Source of the DNA: Carex sylvatica
Taxonomy: Eukaryota > Streptophyta > Magnoliopsida > Poales > Cyperaceae
Length of the DNA stretch: 64,000 nucleotides
Reading direction: 5' to 3'
Assembly: GCA_964058845.1 (NCBI GenBank)
Contig: CAXKVR010000089.1
Location: 218,463-282,462, forward strand
Below are positions 25,024 through 35,302 of this stretch, one piece after another (position 1 is the first letter of the stretch; every line of letters begins with the position of its first letter). A program made the translations under genes and the position numbers. The notes beneath the pieces are model-generated. The model worked only from the letters and a program-made list of their open reading frames with translations. It did not search any database and was not told the DNA's origin.

Positions 25024-26553
25024 ATGGCCTGGCCATCTCTTTCTCCTCTGGAGCTTATGTTCTCCACTCTTTGCCTCCTTCTTTTCCTCTATTACTACCA
25101 TAACTTTGTCTCCTCTCGAAACAAACAACCTAATGTTCCGGTGTATTGGCCATTAGTGGGAATGATGCCGTCAGTAATATTAAATCTCCACAATTTACAT
25201 GCGTGGACAACCGACATCCTATGTAGGTGCCATTGCAACTTCTATTTCCGTGGTGGATGGTTTGCGGGCATGAATCTCTTTGGCACATGTGATCCCTTGA
25301 ACATACAACATATCTTCACATCAAATTTCCAGAACTATCCTAAAGGGAAGGAATTTTTGGAGATATTCGATGTACTTGGTGATGGCATCATTAATTCTGA
25401 TGCTGACAAATGGCGGTCTCAACGTGTTAAGCAGCAAATATTATTATCCCACTCTCGCTTCCGTGCCTATGTGGCACAGTCAAGCCGGGACATAGTGGAG
25501 AAGGCACTCCTCCCATTCTTGGCCCATGCATCCAAGCAAGGTCAATCTATAGACATGCAAGATGTGTTTATGCGGCTAACTTTCGACATAAGTACCAAAA
25601 TAGTCATTGGTTCTGATCCTAAGAGCCTCTCTATCGGGTTACCGACTGTACCTTTTGCTCGAGCAATGGATGATGCCATGGAGAGTTTGTTATTTCGGAA
25701 TGTCGTGCCAGTGCCTGTGTGGAAGCTTTTACAGAGACTAAATATGGGAAGAGAAAAGAAGCTAGCTGATGCAAGGAGAGTGATTGATCAATTTGTTGAA
25801 GAAGCAATTGAGAAAAAGAGAGCCCAGAATAAGGCAGCAAAGGGGATAGAGAACATGCCTGATTTGTTATCATCTTATATAGATGACAGCGAAACCGGCA
25901 ACAGAGACAAGTTCTTGAGAGACACTACTGTCAACCTAATGCTAGGAGGTCGTGACACAATTGGTTCTGGCCTCTCGTGGTTCCTCTGGCTGCTTACGCA
26001 AAATCGTCATGTCGAGGAAAAGATCCTAAATGAATTAAATTCATTTCCTCGGAGCTTCACCTCTGATGGGATGGCCATATTTAATCCCGAAGAGGTTGCA
26101 AAATCAGTCTACTTGCATGCTGCACTAAATGAAGCACTCCGGCTCTTTCCACCGGTTCCATTTGAGCATAAAGGGGTGTTGAAGGATGATATGCTACCGA
26201 GCGGTTTCTTGGCAACTCCTGGCATAAAGATTCTTATATCAATTTATGCACTGGCAAGGATAGAGGAGGTCTGGGGAAAAGATTGCTCAGAATTCAAACC
26301 TGAACGGTGGATTTCTGACAACAACAAGTTGAAATACGAGCCATCATATAAGTTTATGTCTTTTAATACTGGTCCAAGGACTTGTTTGGGAAAGGACATG
26401 GCTTATACTCTGATGAAAGCAGCAGGGGCTGCACTGGTTTATAATTTTTATTTTGAGGTGGTAGAAGGCCATGTCATTGCTCCGAAGCAATCTATTATTC
26501 TCCAGATGAAAAATGGGCTAATGGTGAAAGTAAAGAAGAGAAGTGCTGTGTGA
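25024..26553 (+). CDS. CYP96: Cytochrome P450, CYP96 type (MAH1-like mid-chain alkane or fatty-acid hydroxylase)
   Basis: Intact single-exon gene of 509 residues, the usual length for this intron-poor clan. I prefer the ATG at 25024 because MAWPSLSPLELM leads straight into the membrane anchor (residues about 10-22); an in-frame ATG at 24991 would add 11 residues. Visible P450 landmarks: WPLVGMMP after the anchor, an I-helix with GGRDT at 308-312, ExxR (EALR) at 370-373, PERW at 426-429, and the haem loop FNTGPRTCLG at 447-456 with the Cys ligand at 454. The wording around these motifs fits CYP96A/B of clan 86; Arabidopsis CYP96A15 (MAH1) oxidises cuticular-wax alkanes to secondary alcohols and ketones on the ER membrane. 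The I-helix reads RDTI where RDTT is usual, but the Asp-Thr pair is kept. Its last 230 bases of exon and the 3' flank are copied at 29074. Confidence 0.95.
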   Translation: MAWPSLSPLELMFSTLCLLLFLYYYHNFVSSRNKQPNVPVYWPLVGMMPSVILNLHNLHAWTTDILCRCHCNFYFRGGWFAGMNLFGTCDPLNIQHIFTSNFQNYPKGKEFLEIFDVLGDGIINSDADKWRSQRVKQQILLSHSRFRAYVAQSSRDIVEKALLPFLAHASKQGQSIDMQDVFMRLTFDISTKIVIGSDPKSLSIGLPTVPFARAMDDAMESLLFRNVVPVPVWKLLQRLNMGREKKLADARRVIDQFVEEAIEKKRAQNKAAKGIENMPDLLSSYIDDSETGNRDKFLRDTTVNLMLGGRDTIGSGLSWFLWLLTQNRHVEEKILNELNSFPRSFTSDGMAIFNPEEVAKSVYLHAALNEALRLFPPVPFEHKGVLKDDMLPSGFLATPGIKILISIYALARIEEVWGKDCSEFKPERWISDNNKLKYEPSYKFMSFNTGPRTCLGKDMAYTLMKAAGAALVYNFYFEVVEGHVIAPKQSIILQMKNGLMVKVKKRSAV

Positions 26554-26834
26554 TCGTCTGAGTTGAGATGGACTAATCCCAGCACGGAAATAATATTACT
26601 TCTGTATGTGTGTCCGAATTAGTTCTATATATATATGGTTGTGATCTATTTATATTATCAGCACTATTTGTCAACTCAATTACTTGTATGGAGGTGTGCA
26701 TGGGAGTATTAATAATACGTATGTACTTTTGGATTTACTCTATCTATTCTTAAATTATATGCTCCTTAAAACTTAATTGGGAAGAACAAAAAAATACCAT
26801 ATTTTGTGCTTCAATGATAAAGCTATAGCTACTT
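26324..26834 (+). repeat. P450 3' end plus flank, 511 bp, copied at 29074-29584
   Basis: No difference seen over 511 bases at an offset of 2750. The block covers the last 77 codons including the haem loop, the stop, and about 280 bases of 3' flank. Confidence 0.93.
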
Positions 26835-27948
26835 ATAGGTTTGTGGGAGCAGGGTGTTCCGTTTCGCATCAACTCAAGTCTAGTTTGATGCACATCTAAA
26901 CTGCTCCGGAACGCATTAAGATTCGTACCACATAGCCAGTGAGCAAAGAACGGAGCTCATCTTCTTCAATGCCTCCACTCTAGTTTTCTCTCTCTCTCTC
27001 CATCCGTTCTCGTTCCCTCAATTGAACGAACCTAGTATTTCTGTTGTTTCTTTGTCACCTCCTCTTCTTTTCTTCTTGTCGACGCCTCTGCCATCTACTG
27101 TCTAGGAACATCTATACACTAAAAATTCAAGGCTGTGTAAATTGAGGTGTCTACCCCTTCACATTCTTTGCTTGATTCTTGTTTCTCTATCTTTTTTAAA
27201 AAAAATCTTTATGTCTTCAAAAAGTCCTATTCTATTTGGAAATTTTATGATAGTTTTGTTTCATGAGACTTAAAAACCATGTGCTTTTTTGGACACGATT
27301 TTTTTCTTATTACTTCTTCAATTTGAGAGCTAGATGCGATTGTAGAGCTCTGAGCTGTTACTGGTACCAACCATTTCAACTGACTCACTAATTTCCTATT
27401 ATACCCTTGATCCTTTGTGTTTGGGAACTGGTACTGTTTTTTTGTTCACTAGTGTGGTCTTTCAGAGAGTCACTGGTACTGGTACTGATTTTTGCTCCCC
27501 TTGGTACTGTAAATGAAAGTAATGAATTATATTTTCTCACTAGTTACTGGGTTTCACCTTACTGGTACTGCTGATTTCTCCAAACTGGTACACTGTTTTT
27601 GCCTTCATTGTTTTTTGTGTGAATTTTGTAAACCATCTCCAATACTGGTAACAAATGTGTTGTATTATGGTTTTTTTATATTTTGTTTCTTTTTGGGGTA
27701 TGTGCACTGGTTCTATGTATGTATGTATGATGGCTATAGCTGTAATATAACAGCTGCAACGTATGTGCTGGTTTTTTACTGGGTTTTGGTTTGTATTTTT
27801 TTTTTATGGTTATTGTAAGGTTTATGTAGTTTTTCCAATAGCTATGAGGCTGTGCTGAACCTTAAGTGACAGTCATGGTTAGTGGACGCACAAGCAAAGA
27901 GTTTAAAGAGTTATATATATGATAATGTCTGGATGCATGTTTGTACTG
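26835..27948. other. Spacer partly duplicated at 30010-30300; no gene seen
   Basis: 26985-27245 matches 30010-30300 at roughly 95% by eye, far lower than the P450 block next to it. At 27355-27650 the motif ACTGGTACTG and close variants recur about ten times. The open frame at 27513-27818 is an AT-rich reading with no domain. Confidence 0.6.
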
Positions 27949-29075
27949 TTAAAAAATACTTATCATACAATTTTTTACATCATATCACAAAGAGGTCCCT
28001 AGGCAGGGACTGTTTTATAAACAAATTAATTTTTCTAAGCAAATTAATTCTATTTACTACTAAATTTTATTCACCATTAAATTTTATTCACTATTAAATT
28101 TTATTCACCATTAAATTTTATAAAAATAGGAAATTTTATTTACTATTAAATTTTATAAAAATATGAAATTTGCAAAAAAAATAAAAATCTGCTCTAATCG
28201 ACAAACATGCAATTCACTTGAAAACAAATAGGCAATTTTTAAACAAATTTTGATATACTTCAAAATAATTTGTTTTTACTTAAAATTAATTTGTATTAAT
28301 ATATATACATGTCTTTCGTCAACTAACTTCAAAAAATCGTCAACCCTAAATTTTGTAAACCATAAACTCTAACTTTAAATTTTTAAACAAATCAAACAAT
28401 TCAACCATAATAACCCCAAATTGAACCATAAACCCTAAATTCAAAGAAGAGAATCATAAACTCTAAATTTTTAAGCAATTCACAATTCATAACCATAAAC
28501 CCTAAATTGAACTATATCACATTCAAAAAATTTAAGCAATTCTACCATAATAATTTTTTTATTAATAATTCCCAATCCAAGCAATTCGATAAAGCACCCA
28601 ATTCAAACAATTCAACCAATTCAACCAATTCAACTAATTGGAGCAATTCAACAAATTCGAAACAACTCTAATTCAACCATTATCGAGTCACAATTCAACC
28701 AATTCACCAATTCAACTAATTCAACCATTATCGATTCACTAATCCTAACCCTAACCTTAACCCTAACCCTAACCCTAACCCTAACCCTAACCCTAAATTG
28801 AACTAATCAAATCGAAAAAACTTACATTCAAGAGAAGCCTAGTACAGTGGTGGTGCTCGGTGCAGCGGCCGTGATGGTGGCACCGAGCCCGAGAGAAAGT
28901 GAGCAGAAAGGAGAGAACGAGAGGGAGAGGAGCGGAGCAGTGGCGGCGGTGGCGGAGACAGGGGCGGCGACGCAAATTTTTCCTTTTTTTTCTTTTTCTG
29001 GTTTGGTTCGGAGTAAGGCAGAGGGGGGGGGGGGGCGGAACTAGGGCAGAGGAGAGGGAGGGAGGGATGGCTCAC
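27949..29075 (+). repeat. Second copy of the 2915-4041 block
   Basis: Same sequence as 2915-4041 apart from one base. It starts inside unrelated DNA at 27949 and stops abruptly at 29075, where P450 sequence begins with a two-base overlap (AC). Confidence 0.93.
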
Positions 29076-29303
29076 AAGTTGAAATACGAGCCATCATATA
29101 AGTTTATGTCTTTTAATACTGGTCCAAGGACTTGTTTGGGAAAGGACATGGCTTATACTCTGATGAAAGCAGCAGGGGCTGCACTGGTTTATAATTTTTA
29201 TTTTGAGGTGGTAGAAGGCCATGTCATTGCTCCGAAGCAATCTATTATTCTCCAGATGAAAAATGGGCTAATGGTGAAAGTAAAGAAGAGAAGTGCTGTG
29301 TGA
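29067..29303 (+). pseudogene. Truncated P450 fused to transposon-derived start codon
   Basis: The junction puts ATGGCTCAC from the transposon block in frame with the P450 C terminus, giving a 78-residue frame MAHKLKYEPSYKF onward that keeps FNTGPRTCLG and ends at the original stop. The frame is open further upstream to 28899 through Arg/Gly-rich low-complexity sequence (134 residues in all). It lacks the substrate pocket, I-helix and ExxR, so it cannot be a working P450. Any transcript would overlap the parent in sense and could produce small RNAs against it. The fusion is clear; expression is unknown. Confidence 0.85.
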
Positions 29304-29584
29304 TCGTCTGAGTTGAGATGGACTAATCCCAGCACGGAAATAATATTACTTCTGTATGTGTGTCCGAATTAGTTCTATATATATATGGTTGTGATCTATT
29401 TATATTATCAGCACTATTTGTCAACTCAATTACTTGTATGGAGGTGTGCATGGGAGTATTAATAATACGTATGTACTTTTGGATTTACTCTATCTATTCT
29501 TAAATTATATGCTCCTTAAAACTTAATTGGGAAGAACAAAAAAATACCATATTTTGTGCTTCAATGATAAAGCTATAGCTACTT

Positions 29585-30357
29585 TGTTTATAAGAAACCG
29601 CAACTACACTTGGTCAAGCAAAATGCCTACTCCAACTTTCTCAAAATTAGACAGAGTTTTCTTATCTCTTCAATGAGCAGTTTCGTTCTCAGTTATAACA
29701 CTTAAGCCTTGGAGATGACGTACAACAACAAAGTAGACACTTTTCGCGAGAGAAAAAATGCATTTATGACGGTACTCCATTGCAAAAAGTACCGTCACTA
29801 ATAAAAAAATCACTTTTATGATGGTATTCCTCGCAAAAAGTGTCTACCTTGTTGTTGTGACGGTTTCTGACCATCCTCCACTGTTGCTAACATGCAAGAA
29901 CCTACAAACCAGATGAATGATGCAGTGCCTTCAATGATAAAGCTATAGCTATAGCTACCTACAAACCAAGTTTTGTGCTTCAATGATAAAGCTATAGCTA
30001 CTTCAAAAATACCATATTGTCTCTCTCTCTCTCTCTCTCCATCCGTTCTCGTTCCCTCAATTGAACGAACCTAGTATTTCTGTTGTTTCTTTGTCACCTT
30101 CTCTTCTCTTCTTCTTGTCAACGCCTCTGCTATCTACTGTCTAAGAATATCTATAGGCTAAAAATTCAAGGCTGTGTAAATTGAGGCGAGTACCCCTTCA
30201 CATTCTTTGCTTGATCTTGTTTCTCTATTTTTTTTTTTTAAATCTGTATGTCTTCAAAAAGTCCTATTCTATTTGGAAATTTTATGATAGTGAAAAGGAG
30301 ATAATTTATTTAAGGAGATTGTTCAGCACCCATGATGAGCTTCCCCATGGTATTTAC
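29585..30357. other. Rearranged spacer with an inverted repeat
   Basis: 29715-29865 forms an inverted repeat with arms ACAACAACAAAGTAGACACTT and AAAAGTGTCTACCTTGTTGT, probably a MITE. 29920-30010 contains shuffled pieces of the P450 3' flank (AATGATAAAGCTATAGCTAC occurs twice). 30010-30300 is the diverged copy of 26985-27245. No gene. Confidence 0.6.
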
Positions 30358-31153
30358 CAGATTTCGTTTGCTTCTAAAAATAAAAAGCTGTCCCACTTTT
30401 ATGTTTTATTATGAACTCATCAAATAAAAATTATTAAGATAGCACTTTGGGCCAGTGTTGTAAAATGCGGTTCATACAGGTGCATATGCTTATGCAACCC
30501 GTTACCGCATAAAAATCACTTATGCAGACCATATATGCAATTCAGACTAAGAGCATCTCCATCGGCTTGTAATTACGCTTGCAAAGGCCGACGTGGCATT
30601 TCAAATTCGCAATTTACCGATGAAGAGAAAATTTCATAAACGCAAGCTTTCAAGATTTGCAAGCTTGCAAATTCCTTGCAAATCGCTAAAAATTGGGCGT
30701 CGCGCGCATTCAACGGAATGATATCTGTCCCCTTTTTCCCCTACCCATCCCCATTTCATCCTCCGCCGTTGTGCCGTTCTCTCATTTTCGCCAATGGTGA
30801 CCGTCATTCTTCCCCTCACCGTTCGCCTGCAACTGCTACTCGTCCCCTCCCGTTCGCTTCGATTCTGCGAAACTGTAGCTGAGGCGCGATTCTCGCTACA
30901 AGGTAATTATTTCAGTTCGATTTTCCTTGGAGCAAGCACCAAATTTCTCAGCACGCTAAGCACCGCCTAGCCTCGCAGCTCCAATTGGTATCTCGCTTTT
31001 CCCTATGTTGACCTCTCTTCTCGGATCCACATTGATTATTTGGATTGGTTGTGTACTGTACTTTCTGCATTGATTATTTGAATTGTTTTCACACTTTGCG
31101 CTTGTCGCATTTCTTTTTATCTTGGTATATTACTAAAAAAAAAATCTTTGCAG

Positions 31154-33225
31154 AGGCAACTGTGTTGTATGCCATAAATGGAAAGCACGTGTCACTGGAA
31201 AAGCTTCTGTATGGGTACCGGCTCTCTCCTGACAACTCTCAGGAAATCTCTACAAAAACTGAAGGGAAAAAGTTTTTCAAACTCAAGCCCAATGAAATTG
31301 TCCTTCATGTGGGATCTGTGCTTTCAAATGACCAATCTTTTGTTCTAAATACTATATTTATTTCTCTCATAATAATTAGTTTTTATGCAGGTTCAATGGC
31401 AAGAAACCTTAAGAGACCATGTTGCTGGTATACTGACAAATCAAAGAGTACTGATCACTACTGCTGACCTTGACATACTGTCTAGTAGCTCGACAAAGTA
31501 TGATATCGGCCTACCGTCATACCGATCCATCGTATGGGTGGGGCCTGCTCTTCTTTTTTCCAGTGCAACTGGGATTAGCATGCTTGGTTGGAACAATAAA
31601 GTTCGTTCAATTCTTTCTACAAGCTTCCCCCGTTCTGTCATGCTAGGTGCTTTGAATGACAGGATATTTATTGTAAATCCTACCGACATAAACCCAAGAC
31701 AGAAAAAAGGAGTTGAAATAAAGAGTTGTCAGGTCGGTTTGCTTAAGCCTCTTTTAATTGGGTTTGCGACCATGCAACAACGCTTTGAGCAGAAAATTGA
31801 CCTTTCTGAGGTTTTATACCAAATAACTTCAAGGTACCTCACAAAAAAGATTTTACTTTTCAATTAAAAATGAATGTTCTTTATTTTTTGGGCCTTGGGA
31901 GTTACTAATCAGGTACCGGTGTCAGCCTGGTACAAATGAGAGAGAAGTGGTTTGCCTTTTCTCTCATTTGGTTCTTTTCTTTTCTTTTGTGTTTTATTGG
32001 TTTTCTTTTTGTTATTTAGAAGAAGTCTTGACCAAAAGATTAATAGAACCACCAGAGGAGATATAAGTCTTTACCACTATTAATATTGTGCTAGTACTTC
32101 GGAATACAACTCTAGGAACAAGGTACTCTATTTGATCCAATTTGGATGAGGTTGACTGAATTTTCCTTTATACAGGTTTGACAGTATGCGGATTACCCCT
32201 CGATCTCTTGATATATTGGCAAAAGGTCCTCCTGTGGTGACCTTGCTGTGGCATTATCACAAGCTGGTCCTCATCAATTCACGCAGGTGAGAGATTATTG
32301 GTTTGTTCTCATTTTGTATATCATACTATCTGAATGGGAAAACACTAGGCAAATATAGGAACTGACTTGACCGCCATTTCTTGCATAATATGTCAGGACC
32401 AAAATTTCTATTGTTAGCCCTTGTATATTGTGTTAACTTAATTATAGACTAAAAAGAAACTTGAACAAGCCTAGCTCAAAGAATTTACTTCAAGCTGAGA
32501 CCAATTACAGCAGTTTTGCAATTCCCTCATCATGATAATATTTCTGATAATTTACACAAGTGATAAGGTGTAACTACACAATCAAAGCCCTTCGTTTCTC
32601 TTCTGCCCTGTCAATTTTAAAGGATGAGTACCTCCAATCCAGAGATTATCCCCAGTGCCCTCCTACTTCTGTTCTATTCTAACGTTTCAAGGAATTGGGA
32701 TATGATTGCATCAAGTATGTTATGTTTCTATACTATAAACATGTCATTTTCTGAAAACTAAATTGCTTTGTGTCAACACGTCCGTTGCATGGTTACTCGT
32801 GCTTTTATTGCATGCAAAAATTTTCTCTTGAATGTTCTTATATAGCCTTCTGTTCTCCTAATTTAATACTGGATTTAACATTTTACAACTTGAATTGATA
32901 GTGGAGGACCATGATATATCTTCATTAATCTTGTTTTGACATAGGACCTTATTCTAAGTGACTTGTCTACTTCTTCTTTTGCAATCCTAATTTAGGTGGA
33001 ATATACACCTATGATATTTCAATACACATCTATTTTATTGTTGCTTTTAGGTATGGTCAGTTTGACAGTGCCAAGGAGACATTCGAGGTGATCTCTGATT
33101 ATGAGAGCATGCTGGATCTCTTCATCTGCCACCTAAACCCCAGTGCCATGCGTCGCCTTGCAGAAAAGCTTGAACAGATCTCCCTTGACTCAGAAATAAG
33201 ACGCCATCTTGAACGAAATCTCTAG
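31154..33225 (+). pseudogene. TWD40-2: Captured fragment of TWD40-2 (TPLATE complex subunit), five exons, damaged
   Basis: Exons: 31154-31308 (EATVLYAINGKHVSLEKLLY), 31391-31833 (VQWQETLRDHVAGILTNQRV through FEQKIDLSEVLYQITS), 32176-32286 (FDSMRITPRSLDILAKGPPV), about 32561-32719 (ALRFSSALSILKDEYLQSRD), and 33051-33225 (YGQFDSAKETFEVISDYESM). This is the middle of the plant protein TWD40-2 (AT5G24710 type), a subunit of the TPLATE complex in clathrin-mediated endocytosis. Damage: a short deletion after GPPV shifts exon 3 out of frame; exon 4 has TAA where a Gln is expected (after TSVLF) and its acceptor looks worn; exon 5 runs into TAG at 33223. The WD40 N terminus and the C-terminal half are absent. 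Identification is from remembered family sequence. Confidence 0.83.
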
Positions 33226-33318
33226 AAATTATTTTCTTTTCATGAATGAAATCTAGAAATTGAAATATCGAACTGCAGTAACTGTAATTGATATGTCAAA
33301 TTATGTATGTATTATCAG

Positions 33319-33397
33319 GTTTTTGGTTGGTGATGGCGCTCGTGATTGGGTAAAGTCAAAAGGGCTAAATGTACCGGCAACAGTACAAGAAGCAAAG
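33319..33397 (+). pseudogene. Captured exon resembling plant threonine aspartase
   Basis: After an acceptor (TTATCAG) the frame reads FLVGDGARDWVKSKGLNVPA and then TVQEAK. This resembles the C-terminal part of plant taspase-like Ntn-hydrolases (AT4G00590 family, L-asparaginase superfamily). After EAK the similarity ends although the frame stays open to 33478. It follows the TWD40-2 fragment by under 100 bases and comes from a different gene. Identification moderate. Confidence 0.5.
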
Positions 33398-34277
33398 ATG
33401 GATCGCAGATGTGATGACCATGGGGCGTGGGTGCAGATGTGTGATGTTGAAGATGGATATCACGGAGAAAGAAAATGAAGGGGTCGGTCAAAGTCGCAAT
33501 TCGGTCTAATTTTTATAAATTCGTTGACGTGGGCTGAGAAAAAAAAGGATTTGTAATTGCATGATTGTGGAAGTTATGCAATTAAGAACATAAACTTCAA
33601 TTAATAACTATTTTGCAATTGCAAAACCTTGCACTGTAGATGCTCTAAGAACAGATTAAAAATATCCATCCATTAACGAATTCGAAAATAACCAGATCCA
33701 TGGACCCAAATCGACCCGAACCCATTTGTTGAGTCCTGACCCATCCAGGTGAATGATGCAGTGCCTTCTGGCTTTATTTATAGGCGCTCAGCGCATTGAT
33801 TTTTGTTTAGTTGTAATTGTGGGATTATACAAGCGCATTGATTTTACCAGTAGTTTATCAGTGCTCCAGCTTTCAAGCCTTGGTAAGAAATTTAAATTGG
33901 GCCGATACTATAAGAAATTTACACTGGGCTGTTGTAGTAGCTTCTCCTCTACAGTTGGCAAAATTTACTCAAATAAAAAAAAAGAAAAAAAGAATAGTGA
34001 CAGCTGGAAATTGCTATCTGTCTCTAACTTCAAAATACAATAGTATCTTCCGTTTTAGATATTCTTTTTTATGTTTAGAACAAAAAAAAAAAATTAAGTA
34101 ACAAATGGTATGTTTTATATGTTATTTGATAAATGTCATATTAATATTTAATGAAAGAAGCCGCATATGTAAGTTCACATAGAAATCCACATATACGGTC
34201 GTATACCATATATGCGGTATGCAGTGGCTTCTGCATACCGCATAAAAATCGTATTTTATAACATTGCTTTGGGCCTT

Positions 34278-34733
34278 TAAGTTTTAAATTTTGAGTTATT
34301 CAAGTTTTTAAAAATGGAGGCATTTGAACCCTCCTCTTATATGAAAATAACTTTAAATGGCGAATCTGATTAGTGCTATACTCTAACAGAAATTCTCGAT
34401 CTGCCTCTGTCCATTGTCATGTTGTGTCCTATTTTTTCTAAAATTAACATGTTTAAATATGACATGTCTAAACACAGACACAATATGACGGTACACAGCA
34501 CATCACGTCAAAATTTCTTATTTTTGAGACATTATTATAAAAATCAATATTTTTACTACTTACCAATATTTTCTCAAATTATACCAAACAACCAAAATAC
34601 TACAAAATATTTTGAAAAAACTGAAACTGACCGAAAACATAATTTAATTTATTTCTCATTTTTTGGATATTTTTTTCAGATTTTTTGAACATTATAAAAC
34701 ATATAACAAATTTATCAAATTCTAAAAAAGATT
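34278..34733. mobile_element. Insertion in copy B, about 455 bp, family unclear
   Basis: Absent from copy A at about 4341. Its left 70 bases match the end of the 20709-21111 MITE family (GGAGGCATTTGAACCCTCC). The middle (34410-34520) contains a small inverted pair around GTCATGTTGTGTCC and GACACAATATGAC. Boundaries approximate. Confidence 0.5.
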
Positions 34734-34811
34734 TATGGCCTGTTTAAGCCCAACTGGTCATGTCCCCTCAAATTAATAAGCATTTATTTTATAAAAGAAA
34801 AGCCTTAGGTC

Positions 34812-35302
34812 TAGGGATGAAAACGGAGCGGATAATGCTGATACCATATCCGCATCCGTCGGATAATGAGCGGATACGAATACGGATATGAATAGTAAAC
34901 GGATATCAAAATTCAAAATCAAATCCGCCTTAAACGGATACGAAACGGATAGTTCACGGATACAGATTCGAGTACAAATATAAAACAAATAATAATTAGA
35001 TAATTAAGATATATGAACTTTTAGATACAAATACAAATTAACAAAAATTTAAAGATTTAAAAATCATTAAAATATATGTTGTAGTTTAGTAAAAAAAATG
35101 TCTTATACGAATAAATCTATTGAACTTTTAGAAAGCTATATGAAATATTTGTAAAAAATAAAAGTATTAAGATTTGGGATGATGGAAATAGAAACTGCTC
35201 AAGTTCATTGATTTACCTCAGCCCAATTCTTATTTAAATATTATAAAGCTTTAAATTTTTTTTAAAGGATGTGGAGATAATCCGACTCCGTTTTCACCCC
35301 TG
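34812..35302. mobile_element. hAT MITE, 491 bp, TSD CTTAGGTC
   Basis: Ends TAGGGATGAAAACGG and, in reverse, CAGGGGTGAAAACGG. CTTAGGTC is duplicated at 34804-34811 and 35303-35310, and copy A (about 4413) has it once with no insert. The interior is rich in GGATACGAATACGGATATG-like motifs. Confidence 0.92.

Larger units (their letters stand above)
30550..33646. mobile_element. Inner TIR-bounded unit with captured genes (Pack-type)
   Basis: Begins AGAGCATCTCCATCGG and ends GATGCTCT, with weak further inverted similarity (GCAAAGG.. and CCTTGCA). I find no clean TSD, so its superfamily is open; gene capture between short TIRs resembles Pack-MULEs. The captured DNA keeps introns, so the source was genomic DNA, not mRNA. 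30700-31000 is a GC-richer 5' region (an open frame from 30676 is probably leader sequence). Confidence 0.6.
30453..34266. mobile_element. hAT-like element, 3.8 kb, TSD CTTTGGGC, carrying gene fragments
   Basis: Left end CAGTGTTGTAAAATGCGG; right end read in reverse CAATGTTATAAAATACG. The eight-base repeat CTTTGGGC flanks it (30445-30452, 34267-34274), and copy A at about 4330 has one uninterrupted CTTTGGGCC. Eight-base TSDs and CARTGTT termini fit the hAT superfamily. No transposase is present; the cargo is a second TIR-bounded unit (30550-33646) with fragments of two host genes. Outside that unit, 30470-30545 and 34150-34260 hold GCGGTATGCA-type subterminal repeats. Confidence 0.88.
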
